Source: Vibrio pomeroyi (lineage in GTDB: Bacteria; Pseudomonadota; Gammaproteobacteria; Enterobacterales; Vibrionaceae). From it: DNA of 64,000 bases. The DNA is taken from positions 186,001 through 250,000 of the forward strand of contig CP090855.1 in the NCBI GenBank assembly GCA_041879425.1, read 5' to 3'. The position numbers and the translations under genes were made by a program. The notes below the pieces were generated by a model. It saw nothing but the letters and a program-made list of their open reading frames with translations. It had not been told where the DNA came from and ran no database searches. This document shows positions 16,301-24,699 of this stretch, piece after piece (position 1 is the stretch's first letter; every line of letters begins with the position of its first letter).

Positions 16301-18739
16301 TTGAATTCATCAAACGGACTGAACAAACGCCTGTTTTCATGGAGCATCGAAGAAATTCGACATGGCCAGCTGTGGCCTGTATCCATTGCGTTAACCTTGA
16401 TCATCGCTTGTGTTTTCGCATTGTCGGCACTGGCCGAGCGTATGGAGCAGGTGATTGTTAAGCAGGGTAAAGACGCACTGACAGCGGATAGTGTGTTTAT
16501 CTCTGCAAATCCAATTCCACAACCTTTGCTCGACCTCACTCAAGTTGAGCAGCTAGAAAGCTCCGAGTTGACTCGTTTCTCCACCATGGCATTCAGTGAC
16601 AACTCAATGCAATTGGTAACGGTGAAAGCGGTTGAAAGTAACTATCCACTGCGCGGTGAAATGATACTAGAAGGCGCTAATAATGCGTCGAGTAATCACG
16701 TGGAACCGGGTGAGCTTTGGCTAGATGAACGTATATTTGCACAGCTTGAAGTTGAAGTCGGTGACAATGTCACTATTGGCGATGCCGATTTAACAATAAC
16801 AGGGCGCATCACTCAAGAGCCGGGCTTGAGCTTTAACCCATTCCAACAAATGCCCGCCGTGTTGATACACAAAAGCGATATCGATGCGACGGGTGCAATC
16901 CAGCCGGGAAGCCGTGTGAGCTTCAGACTGTTCTTGAACGGTGATGATGCAAAGCTCAAAGTGGCACAAGACAGTATCGAGCTAACACCGAGTGATCGCT
17001 GGCGTACACAAGATTCAGCAAGTCGTACTAATGATATGTTCGAAAGCACGACTCAATACTTATCGTTAACCGTTGCAATCGTTGTGATCATGGCGGCGAC
17101 CACTTTGGTACTCACGTGCCAACACTATGTGGCAAGCCGTCGTAAAACCATCGCCATGCTGAAAAGTTTGGGCGCAAGCAAGCAGTGGATCATTAAGTGG
17201 CTGTCGGTTCAGGTGTCTCTATTGGTCGTTATTGGTGCTGTGTTAGGTATCACGATTGGTATCGGCTTAGAATTTTTGCTTCGAATCCCACTGGGTGACT
17301 TGTTGCCATCGCCACTTCCAAGTTATGGCATTGAGCCCGCTATCTTGGCGATTTTATCGAGCATTCTGATTGGTGTACCAGCCTTAGGGATCCCATTGAT
17401 TGGCTTAGTTAATACATCGGCTATCAGCGTGATTCAATCAAACCATCAATCGCACGACAGCTACAAAAAGTTCGCGTTGTTACTAGTACCTATCATCCCG
17501 ATGATGCTCATGTACGGTGATAACCTATTGGTATGGATTGTTCTAGCCGGTATTGCATGTCTGTTCTTGGTGTTAGCGGCTGTCAGCACGATTGTTCTGC
17601 GCTTGTTCGGCAAGTTACCGACGTCGACATCAATGCGCTTGGCGTTAAGTAGAATCAATCGTACTCCGCTAGCAACTGGTATTCAGTTCGGTTCGTTGGC
17701 GCTTTCGTTGATGTTGTTGTCGATCATCTGGTTGGTGAGAAGTGATCTGCTATCCGATTGGCAACAAACCTTACCAGAGAACGCACCGAATGCGTTTGCG
17801 CTTAACATTGCGAGCTACGAGAAAGACAGTTATTTAGCAACCATCGACTCAAATGAAGTGGAGCGTACTCAAGCCTTCCCAATCATCCGCGGAAGACTGA
17901 CGACTATCAACGGTATAGAAGCGGCGGAATACAGTGATACATCTGAACAAACTGACGCATTAAGCCGTGAAATCAACTTCACATGGGGTGACCAGTTACC
18001 TGAGTACAATGAAGTGCTTGAAGGCAGTTGGACGCAAGAGCAGGGCGTGTCTGTTGAATCGGATGTCGCTGAGCAACTTGGTTTGAAAATTGGTGATGAA
18101 CTTTCATTCACGATTAACAGCCAAAATGTTGCAGCCAAGGTAAATAGCATCCGAAAAGTAGAGTGGCGCGAAATGAAGCCAAACTTCTACTTCATCTTTA
18201 CTCCGGACGTATTGAGTTCGATTCCATCAACTTGGTTGGTGAGCTTCAGACTCGAAGATAAACACGACCAAATGCTCAACGAGCTCTCTCGAAATCACCC
18301 AACAGTGAGTTTGATGGATATCCGTGTGATGGGCAGCAAGATCCAAGAACTGCTCAAGCAAATTGTTTGGTCAATCACGGTGCTCGCTGCGCTTGGTGTC
18401 GTTGCTGGGTTATTGCTTATCTTTACTCTGTTGCGTCTTAGTTTGTCTCAAAGGCAACAAGAGATTCGCTTGTATCGAACCTTAGGAGCGAGTAAGAAGC
18501 GCATCCTCAATACCATTTGGTGTGAATATGGGTTGATGGCGCTTGTGGCAGGTTCGATTGCAGCGCTGGGTTCTGAGCTCAGTGTTGCAGGAGTGATGAA
18601 CTTTGGTTTTGAGCTAGAACCATCACTTCACCCGATGCTTTGGATTACTTTACCTGTACTCACGTTTATGACATTAGCTGCCGTCGTAAACAGCTTGATT
18701 AAGCGCTTATTGGCGCCAGTAAACAAGGATTTCGGTTAA
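16301..18739 (+). CDS. ybbP: FtsX/MacB-type ABC permease YbbP
   Basis: An 812-residue permease with an N-terminal helix (~29-45), a large periplasmic region, a first FtsX domain (~240-375), further helices, a second periplasmic region (~500-680) and a C-terminal FtsX domain (~690-800). Ten transmembrane helices are expected. The start is TTG at 16301, one base after the ybbA stop, with AGAGGAAG eight bases upstream. The two genes are translationally coupled. It forms the membrane half of the YbbA-YbbP complex. Confidence 0.85.
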   Translation: MNSSNGLNKRLFSWSIEEIRHGQLWPVSIALTLIIACVFALSALAERMEQVIVKQGKDALTADSVFISANPIPQPLLDLTQVEQLESSELTRFSTMAFSDNSMQLVTVKAVESNYPLRGEMILEGANNASSNHVEPGELWLDERIFAQLEVEVGDNVTIGDADLTITGRITQEPGLSFNPFQQMPAVLIHKSDIDATGAIQPGSRVSFRLFLNGDDAKLKVAQDSIELTPSDRWRTQDSASRTNDMFESTTQYLSLTVAIVVIMAATTLVLTCQHYVASRRKTIAMLKSLGASKQWIIKWLSVQVSLLVVIGAVLGITIGIGLEFLLRIPLGDLLPSPLPSYGIEPAILAILSSILIGVPALGIPLIGLVNTSAISVIQSNHQSHDSYKKFALLLVPIIPMMLMYGDNLLVWIVLAGIACLFLVLAAVSTIVLRLFGKLPTSTSMRLALSRINRTPLATGIQFGSLALSLMLLSIIWLVRSDLLSDWQQTLPENAPNAFALNIASYEKDSYLATIDSNEVERTQAFPIIRGRLTTINGIEAAEYSDTSEQTDALSREINFTWGDQLPEYNEVLEGSWTQEQGVSVESDVAEQLGLKIGDELSFTINSQNVAAKVNSIRKVEWREMKPNFYFIFTPDVLSSIPSTWLVSFRLEDKHDQMLNELSRNHPTVSLMDIRVMGSKIQELLKQIVWSITVLAALGVVAGLLLIFTLLRLSLSQRQQEIRLYRTLGASKKRILNTIWCEYGLMALVAGSIAALGSELSVAGVMNFGFELEPSLHPMLWITLPVLTFMTLAAVVNSLIKRLLAPVNKDFG

Positions 18740-18769
18740 CTAATCGCAAAAACGTCAATTAACTGAATG

Positions 18770-18840
18770 AAACGGCCTAATCGCGAATATTTTATGGGTA
18801 GTAGCAAGCTATTTATAAAACCAAGCGATAGGCCGTTTTT
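18770..18840 (+). terminator. Long-loop terminator after ybbP
   Basis: AAACGGCCTAATCGC (18770-18784) pairs with GCGATAGGCCGTTT (18825-18838), with one bulged A, and T6 follows. The loop is unusually long (~40 bases). Confidence 0.75.
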
Positions 18841-18991
18841 TATTTCGCCAACTGGTAGCATAAGTAAGAGATATCACACCCTAATTTCATCGGTTTTCAG
18901 CATAAATTAAAACTCATTGTTTAATAATGCCGATTTAATGAACAGCGGTTAGTCCCTGTAAACAAAGGGTTTGCGCAACTTAGCAAGAACG

Positions 18992-19025
18992 TTATCAACA
19001 GTTATCCACAAAAACGGTGGATAAC
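18992..19025. promoter_or_regulatory. DnaA-box-like cluster with inverted repeat
   Basis: Within the 530-base gene-free stretch between ybbP and the FAD oxidoreductase lie TTATCAACA (18992-19000), a perfect TTATCCACA (19002-19010) and an inverted TTATCCACC (19016-19024 on the other strand). GTTATCCAC and GTGGATAAC form a 9-bp inverted repeat with a 7-base loop. The rest of the gap, outside the terminator, is AT-rich with nothing else recognised. Confidence 0.6.
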
Positions 19026-19272
19026 TTTAGGGATAAGTTAACATCTGTGTTTTAAGAGTATTGAGACAGCCTTTATGTGGCGTCACTTAGGACAAATTTG
19101 ACTGTTAGAATAACCTTTAAAACTTCATATGGAGTTATTGAGTCAAGAGATTATTTATGTTTTTTACATAGATATTAATTAGCACCAAGCTAAGACCTTG
19201 ATAAAAATGTGTTTTAATTCGTCGCCGAACAAAAGTAGAATAGCGTTAGTTAATCTTATTCTACAGAACACG

Positions 19273-20727
19273 ATGAACCACAACAAAACGGATACAAATC
19301 AACCTTCTATTGCCATTGTTGGTGGTGGTATTGCCGGAACCACAAGCGCGATTCACTTTAGTGAGTTGGGTTTTAAGGTCACGATCTTGGAAAAAGGGCC
19401 GAGTTTGGTTAATGGTCCACCAATTTGCCACCTGCACGCTGGCGGCAATTTGTATCGAGATATTTCTGTAGAGCAGTGTCTTCAATTGCTCACACAGTCA
19501 ATTGATACCGTCCGCTTATTCCCTCATACCATCAATATTCGCCCGACAATCATCGCTGTACCACATAGTGATGGCGGTGAACCGATGGATCTACTTCCTC
19601 GTCTTAAGATAATCAAAAGCGCTTATGCTGAGCTTGTTAAACAAGATAAAAGCAACCAAGTGCTTGGTGACCCTGAAGAGTATTACAAGCTCTACAGCAA
19701 AGAAGAGTTGTTAGAGATAGCGGAACGAACTCAACCCCTAAAACCAATGTCGCTCGATGATTGGTGCATTCCTTTTGCTAAGCACACAGATTTAGACACG
19801 CTGAAATACCCAGTTGCTATGGTTCAAGAGTATGGTTGGAGCGTATTCCGACTCTCTGCCACGGCTCAACTGTCTCTAGGTCAGCAAGCTAATTGCACCG
19901 TGTTAACCAACAGCCGTTTACAGTCTGTTGAGTCGACAGGTGAAGGTTGGTCTTTGACTTACACCAATAGGGAAAACCAAAGCTGCAACCTAACAACTGA
20001 TTATCTGATTAATGCCAGTGGTTTCGAAACGGGCATTGTTGATGACTTTGTAGGCTCTAAGCAGCAGCGATTAGTCGAATTTAAAGCCGCGTACGTGACA
20101 GAGTGGCCATTCTCGCAAGAGTGTAAGGAAGAGTGGCCCGAAGTTATCTTTCATGGCCCTAGAGGCACACCGCAAGGCATGGCTCAACTAACACCGTATG
20201 CTGATGGTGTATTCCAGCTTCATGGTATGACAGAAGGGATAACTCTGTTTGAGGGTGGGCTTGTTTCATCATCAATGGATTCATCACAACCTCAGCTGCC
20301 ATCCAAGCTTCTCAAGAAGATCGTATCAGGTTGGAGCGAAGAGCAACTTGAGCTAAGAACTCGCGCTGCTATTACGCACATGTCTCAGTTCATCCCAAGT
20401 TTTCGTTCTGCACAAGTTGGTGGTAAGCCTCTGTTTGGGGCGCAGCAAATTCCTGGAACTGACCCTAGCTTAAGGGCTTCTGACGTTTCATTTTGTGAAG
20501 ACCGTTACGCTCGACTTGAAGTAGTTAAAGCGTCTTCAACGTTAGAGGCGGCACAAAAAGTGGCGGAACAATGGTTTAATATTACTGAAGCGGTTTCTAT
20601 TGAAGATACTCACTCAGTGACAATGTCACTTACGTTAAATGATATTGAAAACAGAGCGATAGGTTTGACTAAGGAGCGCGGTTACCCAGATGCGCTTGCT
20701 AAGGTATCAGGCCAAGATCACGGTTAA
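19273..20727 (+). CDS. FAD-dependent oxidoreductase
   Basis: A 484-residue protein with an N-terminal FAD-binding Rossmann motif (IAIVGGGIAGTTSAIHFSE, about residues 13-31, followed by an acidic residue in TILEKG). It belongs broadly to the DAO-like amine/hydroxy-acid oxidases. No signal peptide or membrane helix is seen. The substrate is not identifiable. The ATG at 19273 is chosen because the longer frame begins at a TTG (19198) with no family-like sequence upstream of the dinucleotide fold. It faces the pxp operon across a shared terminator. Confidence 0.7.
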   Translation: MNHNKTDTNQPSIAIVGGGIAGTTSAIHFSELGFKVTILEKGPSLVNGPPICHLHAGGNLYRDISVEQCLQLLTQSIDTVRLFPHTINIRPTIIAVPHSDGGEPMDLLPRLKIIKSAYAELVKQDKSNQVLGDPEEYYKLYSKEELLEIAERTQPLKPMSLDDWCIPFAKHTDLDTLKYPVAMVQEYGWSVFRLSATAQLSLGQQANCTVLTNSRLQSVESTGEGWSLTYTNRENQSCNLTTDYLINASGFETGIVDDFVGSKQQRLVEFKAAYVTEWPFSQECKEEWPEVIFHGPRGTPQGMAQLTPYADGVFQLHGMTEGITLFEGGLVSSSMDSSQPQLPSKLLKKIVSGWSEEQLELRTRAAITHMSQFIPSFRSAQVGGKPLFGAQQIPGTDPSLRASDVSFCEDRYARLEVVKASSTLEAAQKVAEQWFNITEAVSIEDTHSVTMSLTLNDIENRAIGLTKERGYPDALAKVSGQDHG

Positions 20728-20776
20728 AACTACGCTAAATTGCCTAGCGTTTTAATTATGACTGGCTCACCAAAAA

Positions 20777-20816
20777 CAAAATCCCGCTTGCTGAAACAGT
20801 AAGCGGGATTTTTTTG
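20777..20816. terminator. Bidirectional terminator between FAD oxidoreductase and pxpC
   Basis: AATCCCGCTTGCTG pairs with CAGTAAGCGGGATT (one mismatch), flanked by A-rich and T7 tracts. Confidence 0.88.
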
Positions 20817-20872
20817 TATACGTCTCAGTTCGTGCTTTTAATCGATTGGTATTCATTTACAGAGACGGTGCA

Positions 20873-21823
20873 TCAATAACCGAAAAATTGCGCCCACTGA
20901 CACCACACATCTTGTAAGCCCAATCGGTCGCCTTTACTAAACGATATTTCGTGCCCAGGTTTGGCTTGTGCTAATCGCGGCAAGTCAATTCTAGCTACAC
21001 AACCAATCTTCGGGTAACCACCAATGGTTTGTCGGTCGTTGAGTAACACAATAGGCTGCCCATCTTGTGGGATTTGAATCGCCCCAAGCGCAATGCCTTC
21101 CGACAGTAAGGAAATATCTGGAGACTCAACCACATCGCCATTAAGTCGGTAACCCATTCGATTCGAGTTTTGGTCAACGATGTATTGAGAGTTGTAGAAG
21201 GTCTCTTTTGCGGACTCCGAGAATAGCTCACTCTGATAGCCTTCAATCACGCGTAAATTGACTGGCAAATTGTAATTGGGTTTATACCGGAAGGTAACGC
21301 TCAGAGCCTTAAAAGGTTTAGATAGATCATGTTGAGTAAAACTTATCTTTTGGTCTTTTTGGCAAGGCTGCCCATCTTGAGTCAAGCCTCCAATCTTTTC
21401 TCGCGTCACAGTCGAGCTGCTATTGAGAGTATTGAGAACGTTAAAGCCGCCTTTAATCGCCAGATACGCTCGCAAGCCATTTTTAGGGAGTCCAAATGAG
21501 AGAACTTGTCCTTTATAGGCTTGGAAGGTACTCCAATTATCTAATAACTTTCCATCCAGCGAAGCTTGTAGATCGCCGCCGCACAACGCCATTTCGCAAT
21601 CCGAGTCGACTTTTAATGCACATTGCCCAAGTGTGATCTCTAAAACCGCTTGATTGACTGGGTTTCCAAGTAAATGATTCGCCCAACTATAAGAATAGTC
21701 ATCAACAGGGCCACCTTGTGTAAGCCCGAGATGAGCAACGCCAAAACGGCCAAAGTCTTGAATCAGACTCAATGGTCCGGATTTGATTACGGTGAGGGTC
21801 GGATTAGCCTTTAACTTACCCAT
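20873..21823 (-). CDS. pxpC: 5-oxoprolinase subunit C (biotin-dependent-carboxylase-like domain)
   Basis: A 316-residue PxpC (KipA/YbgK) family protein. Family signatures include LIQDFGRFGVAHLGLTQGG near residue 20, WANHLLGNP, and LLNDRQTIGGYPKIG near 265. With PxpB and PxpA it hydrolyses 5-oxoproline (pyroglutamate) to glutamate using ATP. The start at 21823 lies inside the pxpB 3' end (8-base overlap) behind GGAGGTGAC, so the two genes are translationally coupled. The longer frame to 21910 lies entirely within pxpB. Confidence 0.9.
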   Translation of the reverse strand: MGKLKANPTLTVIKSGPLSLIQDFGRFGVAHLGLTQGGPVDDYSYSWANHLLGNPVNQAVLEITLGQCALKVDSDCEMALCGGDLQASLDGKLLDNWSTFQAYKGQVLSFGLPKNGLRAYLAIKGGFNVLNTLNSSSTVTREKIGGLTQDGQPCQKDQKISFTQHDLSKPFKALSVTFRYKPNYNLPVNLRVIEGYQSELFSESAKETFYNSQYIVDQNSNRMGYRLNGDVVESPDISLLSEGIALGAIQIPQDGQPIVLLNDRQTIGGYPKIGCVARIDLPRLAQAKPGHEISFSKGDRLGLQDVWCQWAQFFGY

Positions 21824-22592
21824 GAGCGTCACCTCCACTAATCTCCGCAGACCTAATCTCCATAAACTCATGTTTTGATATCGATTTGAAACGCACACTG
21901 TCGCCGACATTAAGCAGGGATAATGGACCTTGTGTGATATCTGCTTTACTCAATTGGCTATGGTCAAACAGCGATAAAGGGCAGTTACCAATAATGTTCC
22001 AACCACCTGGTGAATCAGATGGGTAAACCGCAGTTTTCGAGTCTGCAATCGCGATGCTGCCTTTAGGAACACTGAGACGTGGCGTTGAGTGACGAGGCAA
22101 AGCCAGCTCACTGACGACATCCGACATAAAAGCAAAGCCGGGAATGAATCCTATCGCGCTGACACTGTATGTTTGTGAGGTGTGATGTTGAATGATATCG
22201 TCCAGCGATAATCCTTTCTCTTGATATCTATCTAAATCGAGCGCTGTTTCAGGCGAATAATAGGCGGGAAGTTCAATAATGTTCACCGTATCGGTGGTAT
22301 TTGTAAATGAAGACAAGGCCTGAGTTAACAGTGAATTTAGCTGTGTAATAAACAGCTGTTCTGAAATTCTATAAGGTAGGTAGTCAACCAGTATAGTGTG
22401 GTAAGCCGGTGTCACATTCATTAAGACTGACGCTAGGTCTTGGCGAATAACATTGGAAAAATGCGCCATATACTGCGCATCGATAGCACTAGAGTGAGGT
22501 TTTGAAGGCATTAGCGTAACGAGAACGCTGCATTCAGCGACAGGTTCTATATTGAATTCAATCTGATTTTTCGTCATTTCCTTTCCATACAT
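21816..22592 (-). CDS. pxpB: 5-oxoprolinase subunit B
   Basis: A 258-residue PxpB (KipI/YbgJ) family protein. The core reads AIGFIPGFAFMSDV near residue 150 and PRHSTPRLSVPKGSIAI, typical of the cyclophilin-like C-terminal half. It is the second gene of the pxpABC operon and overlaps pxpC. The start is uncertain: ATG at 22592 or ATG at 22577, the latter with AAAGGAA immediately in front. Confidence 0.88.
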   Translation of the reverse strand: MYGKEMTKNQIEFNIEPVAECSVLVTLMPSKPHSSAIDAQYMAHFSNVIRQDLASVLMNVTPAYHTILVDYLPYRISEQLFITQLNSLLTQALSSFTNTTDTVNIIELPAYYSPETALDLDRYQEKGLSLDDIIQHHTSQTYSVSAIGFIPGFAFMSDVVSELALPRHSTPRLSVPKGSIAIADSKTAVYPSDSPGGWNIIGNCPLSLFDHSQLSKADITQGPLSLLNVGDSVRFKSISKHEFMEIRSAEISGGDAHG

Positions 22593-22685
22593 TTATTTCA
22601 ACTTCCATGTTGAGCGCAGTATCAGCTTGCAAAGTGTTCTTAGCCAACGAGCAGAGTCGCACTGGTATGAATTGAAGCACTGATA

Positions 22686-23429
22686 TTAATTAAAAGCGTT
22701 GAGGTCTTGTCGGATTTTTCTTATTAATACGATGGATTGAGGGTTGTCTCCGTGAACACAAATAGTGTCAGCTTCAATAGGTAGCCGTTCGCCCTCAATG
22801 GTTGTGACAGAGCCATAGTTAATGATTTGCATGACTTGGTTGTAGATATCGTCTTGATTGACGTACACCGAGCCTTTTTGTGTTCGTGGTGCGAGATGAC
22901 CAGTGTTTAAATAGGCTCTGTCGGCGAAGGCTTCAAATAGAAGCGGTAAATCATGATCATCAGCAATATCCAGATACTGTTGATTGTCAGACGATGACAG
23001 GATCATCAACGGAATATTGAATTCGGCCACGGCTTGAGCAACGGCATTAAATACATCTGTATTCGCCATCATATCGTTGTAAAGGGCACCATGAGGCTTC
23101 ACATATCCGACCGTAGTATGGTGATAACGACAAAGGGCTTGTAGTGCACCAATCTGATAACACACTAACTCACTGATCTCGTCCATGGTGTGGGGGATTG
23201 AGCGACGTCCAAACCCAATAAGATCTTGATAACCCGGGTGAGCTCCAATTTGCGTGTTGTAGTGCTGCGCAAGCTTTATGGTCTTGGACATGACGTGAGG
23301 ATCGGACGCATGAAAACCACAAGCGATGTTAGCCATATCGACCCATTCCATGACAGATTCATCATCTCCCATCTTCCAGTTGCCGAAACTTTCTCCCATA
23401 TCGCAATTAAGCAAAATCTTCGTTGTCAC
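22686..23429 (-). CDS. pxpA: 5-oxoprolinase subunit A (LamB/YcsF family)
   Basis: A 247-residue LamB/YcsF protein. Signatures are LNCDMGESFGNWKMGDDE at the N-terminus, NIACGFHASDP near residue 35, GAHPGYQD near 60 and VKPHGALYN near 110. It starts with GTG at 23429 behind AGGA. It is the first gene of the pxpABC operon, which converts pyroglutamate (a spontaneous glutamine breakdown product) to glutamate. The 93-base gap before pxpB shows no obvious terminator. Confidence 0.9.
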   Translation of the reverse strand: MTTKILLNCDMGESFGNWKMGDDESVMEWVDMANIACGFHASDPHVMSKTIKLAQHYNTQIGAHPGYQDLIGFGRRSIPHTMDEISELVCYQIGALQALCRYHHTTVGYVKPHGALYNDMMANTDVFNAVAQAVAEFNIPLMILSSSDNQQYLDIADDHDLPLLFEAFADRAYLNTGHLAPRTQKGSVYVNQDDIYNQVMQIINYGSVTTIEGERLPIEADTICVHGDNPQSIVLIRKIRQDLNAFN

Positions 23430-23597
23430 TTGGTGCTAATCCTTTACGTTGTGGTATCTAAAGACGTTCGTATAAATGACAGAATTAAACAGTGACCAGA
23501 TTCAAAGTTTTGTTATTGATAATTTATTAGTACGTCATTTCATATATAGTTCGCATATCAAAAAAGAATACTATTTATTTGTAGATTAGGTGAGCGC

Positions 23598-24182
23598 ATG
23601 ATTTCCCGACCAGTTTGCTTAGGATTGGCATTAACCACACCAGCTTGTGTAATGGCTCAGGAAAACTCCTTAGATCAGCTCATCTCTATGAGCCTTGAAG
23701 AGCTGTCGATGCTCGATGTTGAAATGGAAACGGCATCTAAAGTTACACAAAAGTTGACAAAAGACATTACTAGCTATTTTAGTTACGCCTACTCGACGTT
23801 AGAGAGCGAGAGCAAAGGAAACGATCCTAAGTCCAATCCACAGAATAGCGTGTACTATGACATAGATAATGAGCACTTAGCGACGGCGCAGCTGATGTGG
23901 AACATTACTGATAGCTGGCAATTTGATGTGATTGGACAATACATCAATGTGAATTACCCTGATTACTGGTTCGCTGGAGATGGAACTCAATATGAATGGC
24001 AATCTTACCCGCATGAGCTGACCTTTGATGCTCGATTGGCTTGGAAAAAATCACAAGCTGCTCCTCTAATTGAATTGGTCGTCGAGAACATTGGTAAAGA
24101 TAATGGCTATCAGGCTGAAATGACCTCCGATGAAAGTGTCAATCAAGAGTCTGTCTATGTAAGGGTATCTCATGAGTTTTAG
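23598..24182 (+). pseudogene. TonB-dependent receptor with plug and most of the barrel deleted
   Basis: A 194-residue frame with a signal peptide (ending CVMAQ) and the N-terminal segment typical of full-length TonB receptors (SLEELSMLDVEMETASKV). At about residue 56 it jumps directly to C-terminal barrel strands (SYFSYAYSTLES, then WQFDVIGQYINVN and a terminal ...VRVSHEF ending in Phe). Receptors of this kind are usually ~650-750 residues, so about 500 residues are missing by an in-frame internal deletion. It overlaps the YfiR-like gene by 11 bases. It may still be translated, but it cannot act as a gated channel. Confidence 0.75.
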
Positions 24183-24699
24183 ACGGTTACTAAACCGACT
24201 TTTTTATTGTTTGGCTTTTGCAATAACGTTCTCGCCAATTGTTAGCGCCGAGGGCTTTAAACCTTATGAAGTTAAAGCGGTTTACCTGTTTAGGATTGCC
24301 AATTTTATTCAATGGCACAATGAAAGTTCGATGGACTCTGTTCAGTTCTGCGTGATGGGGAATCAGAAAGTCGCCGATACTTTAATTTCTATTACAAATG
24401 GAAAGTCGATTCGCTCATTGCCGATTTACGTTCAAGAAACTATTTCTACGGAATGTAACATCACTTATCTATCTGATGTCGAACACGGTTCGATTGAGAC
24501 AGAACTCAATAGTAATGACGTATCGCCCAATATGGTTACCATTAGCGATACATTAAATTTTACTGAGCTCGGGGGAGTCATAGAACTCACTCGCATCAAC
24601 AATAAAATCAAGCCTAAGATCAACTTAACCAACGCTAAAAGAGGCAACTACATTATCGGCTCAAACCTTTTACGCATCTCAACTGTGGAGGGTAAATAA
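24172..24699 (+). CDS. YfiR-family periplasmic protein (DUF4154)
   Basis: A 175-residue protein with a signal peptide (~1-26, SPIVSA) and the YfiR/DUF4154 core (YEVKAVYLFRIANFIQWHN near 30, ending ...RGNYIIGSNLLRIS). In Pseudomonas, YfiR is a periplasmic repressor of the diguanylate cyclase YfiN. Here it sits directly upstream of a membrane GGDEF gene with a TAATG overlap, and downstream of a receptor remnant, which is the common receptor-YfiR-cyclase order in vibrios. The YfiR frame looks intact, although its cyclase partner carries a stop codon. Confidence 0.8.
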   Translation: MSFRRLLNRLFYCLAFAITFSPIVSAEGFKPYEVKAVYLFRIANFIQWHNESSMDSVQFCVMGNQKVADTLISITNGKSIRSLPIYVQETISTECNITYLSDVEHGSIETELNSNDVSPNMVTISDTLNFTELGGVIELTRINNKIKPKINLTNAKRGNYIIGSNLLRISTVEGK

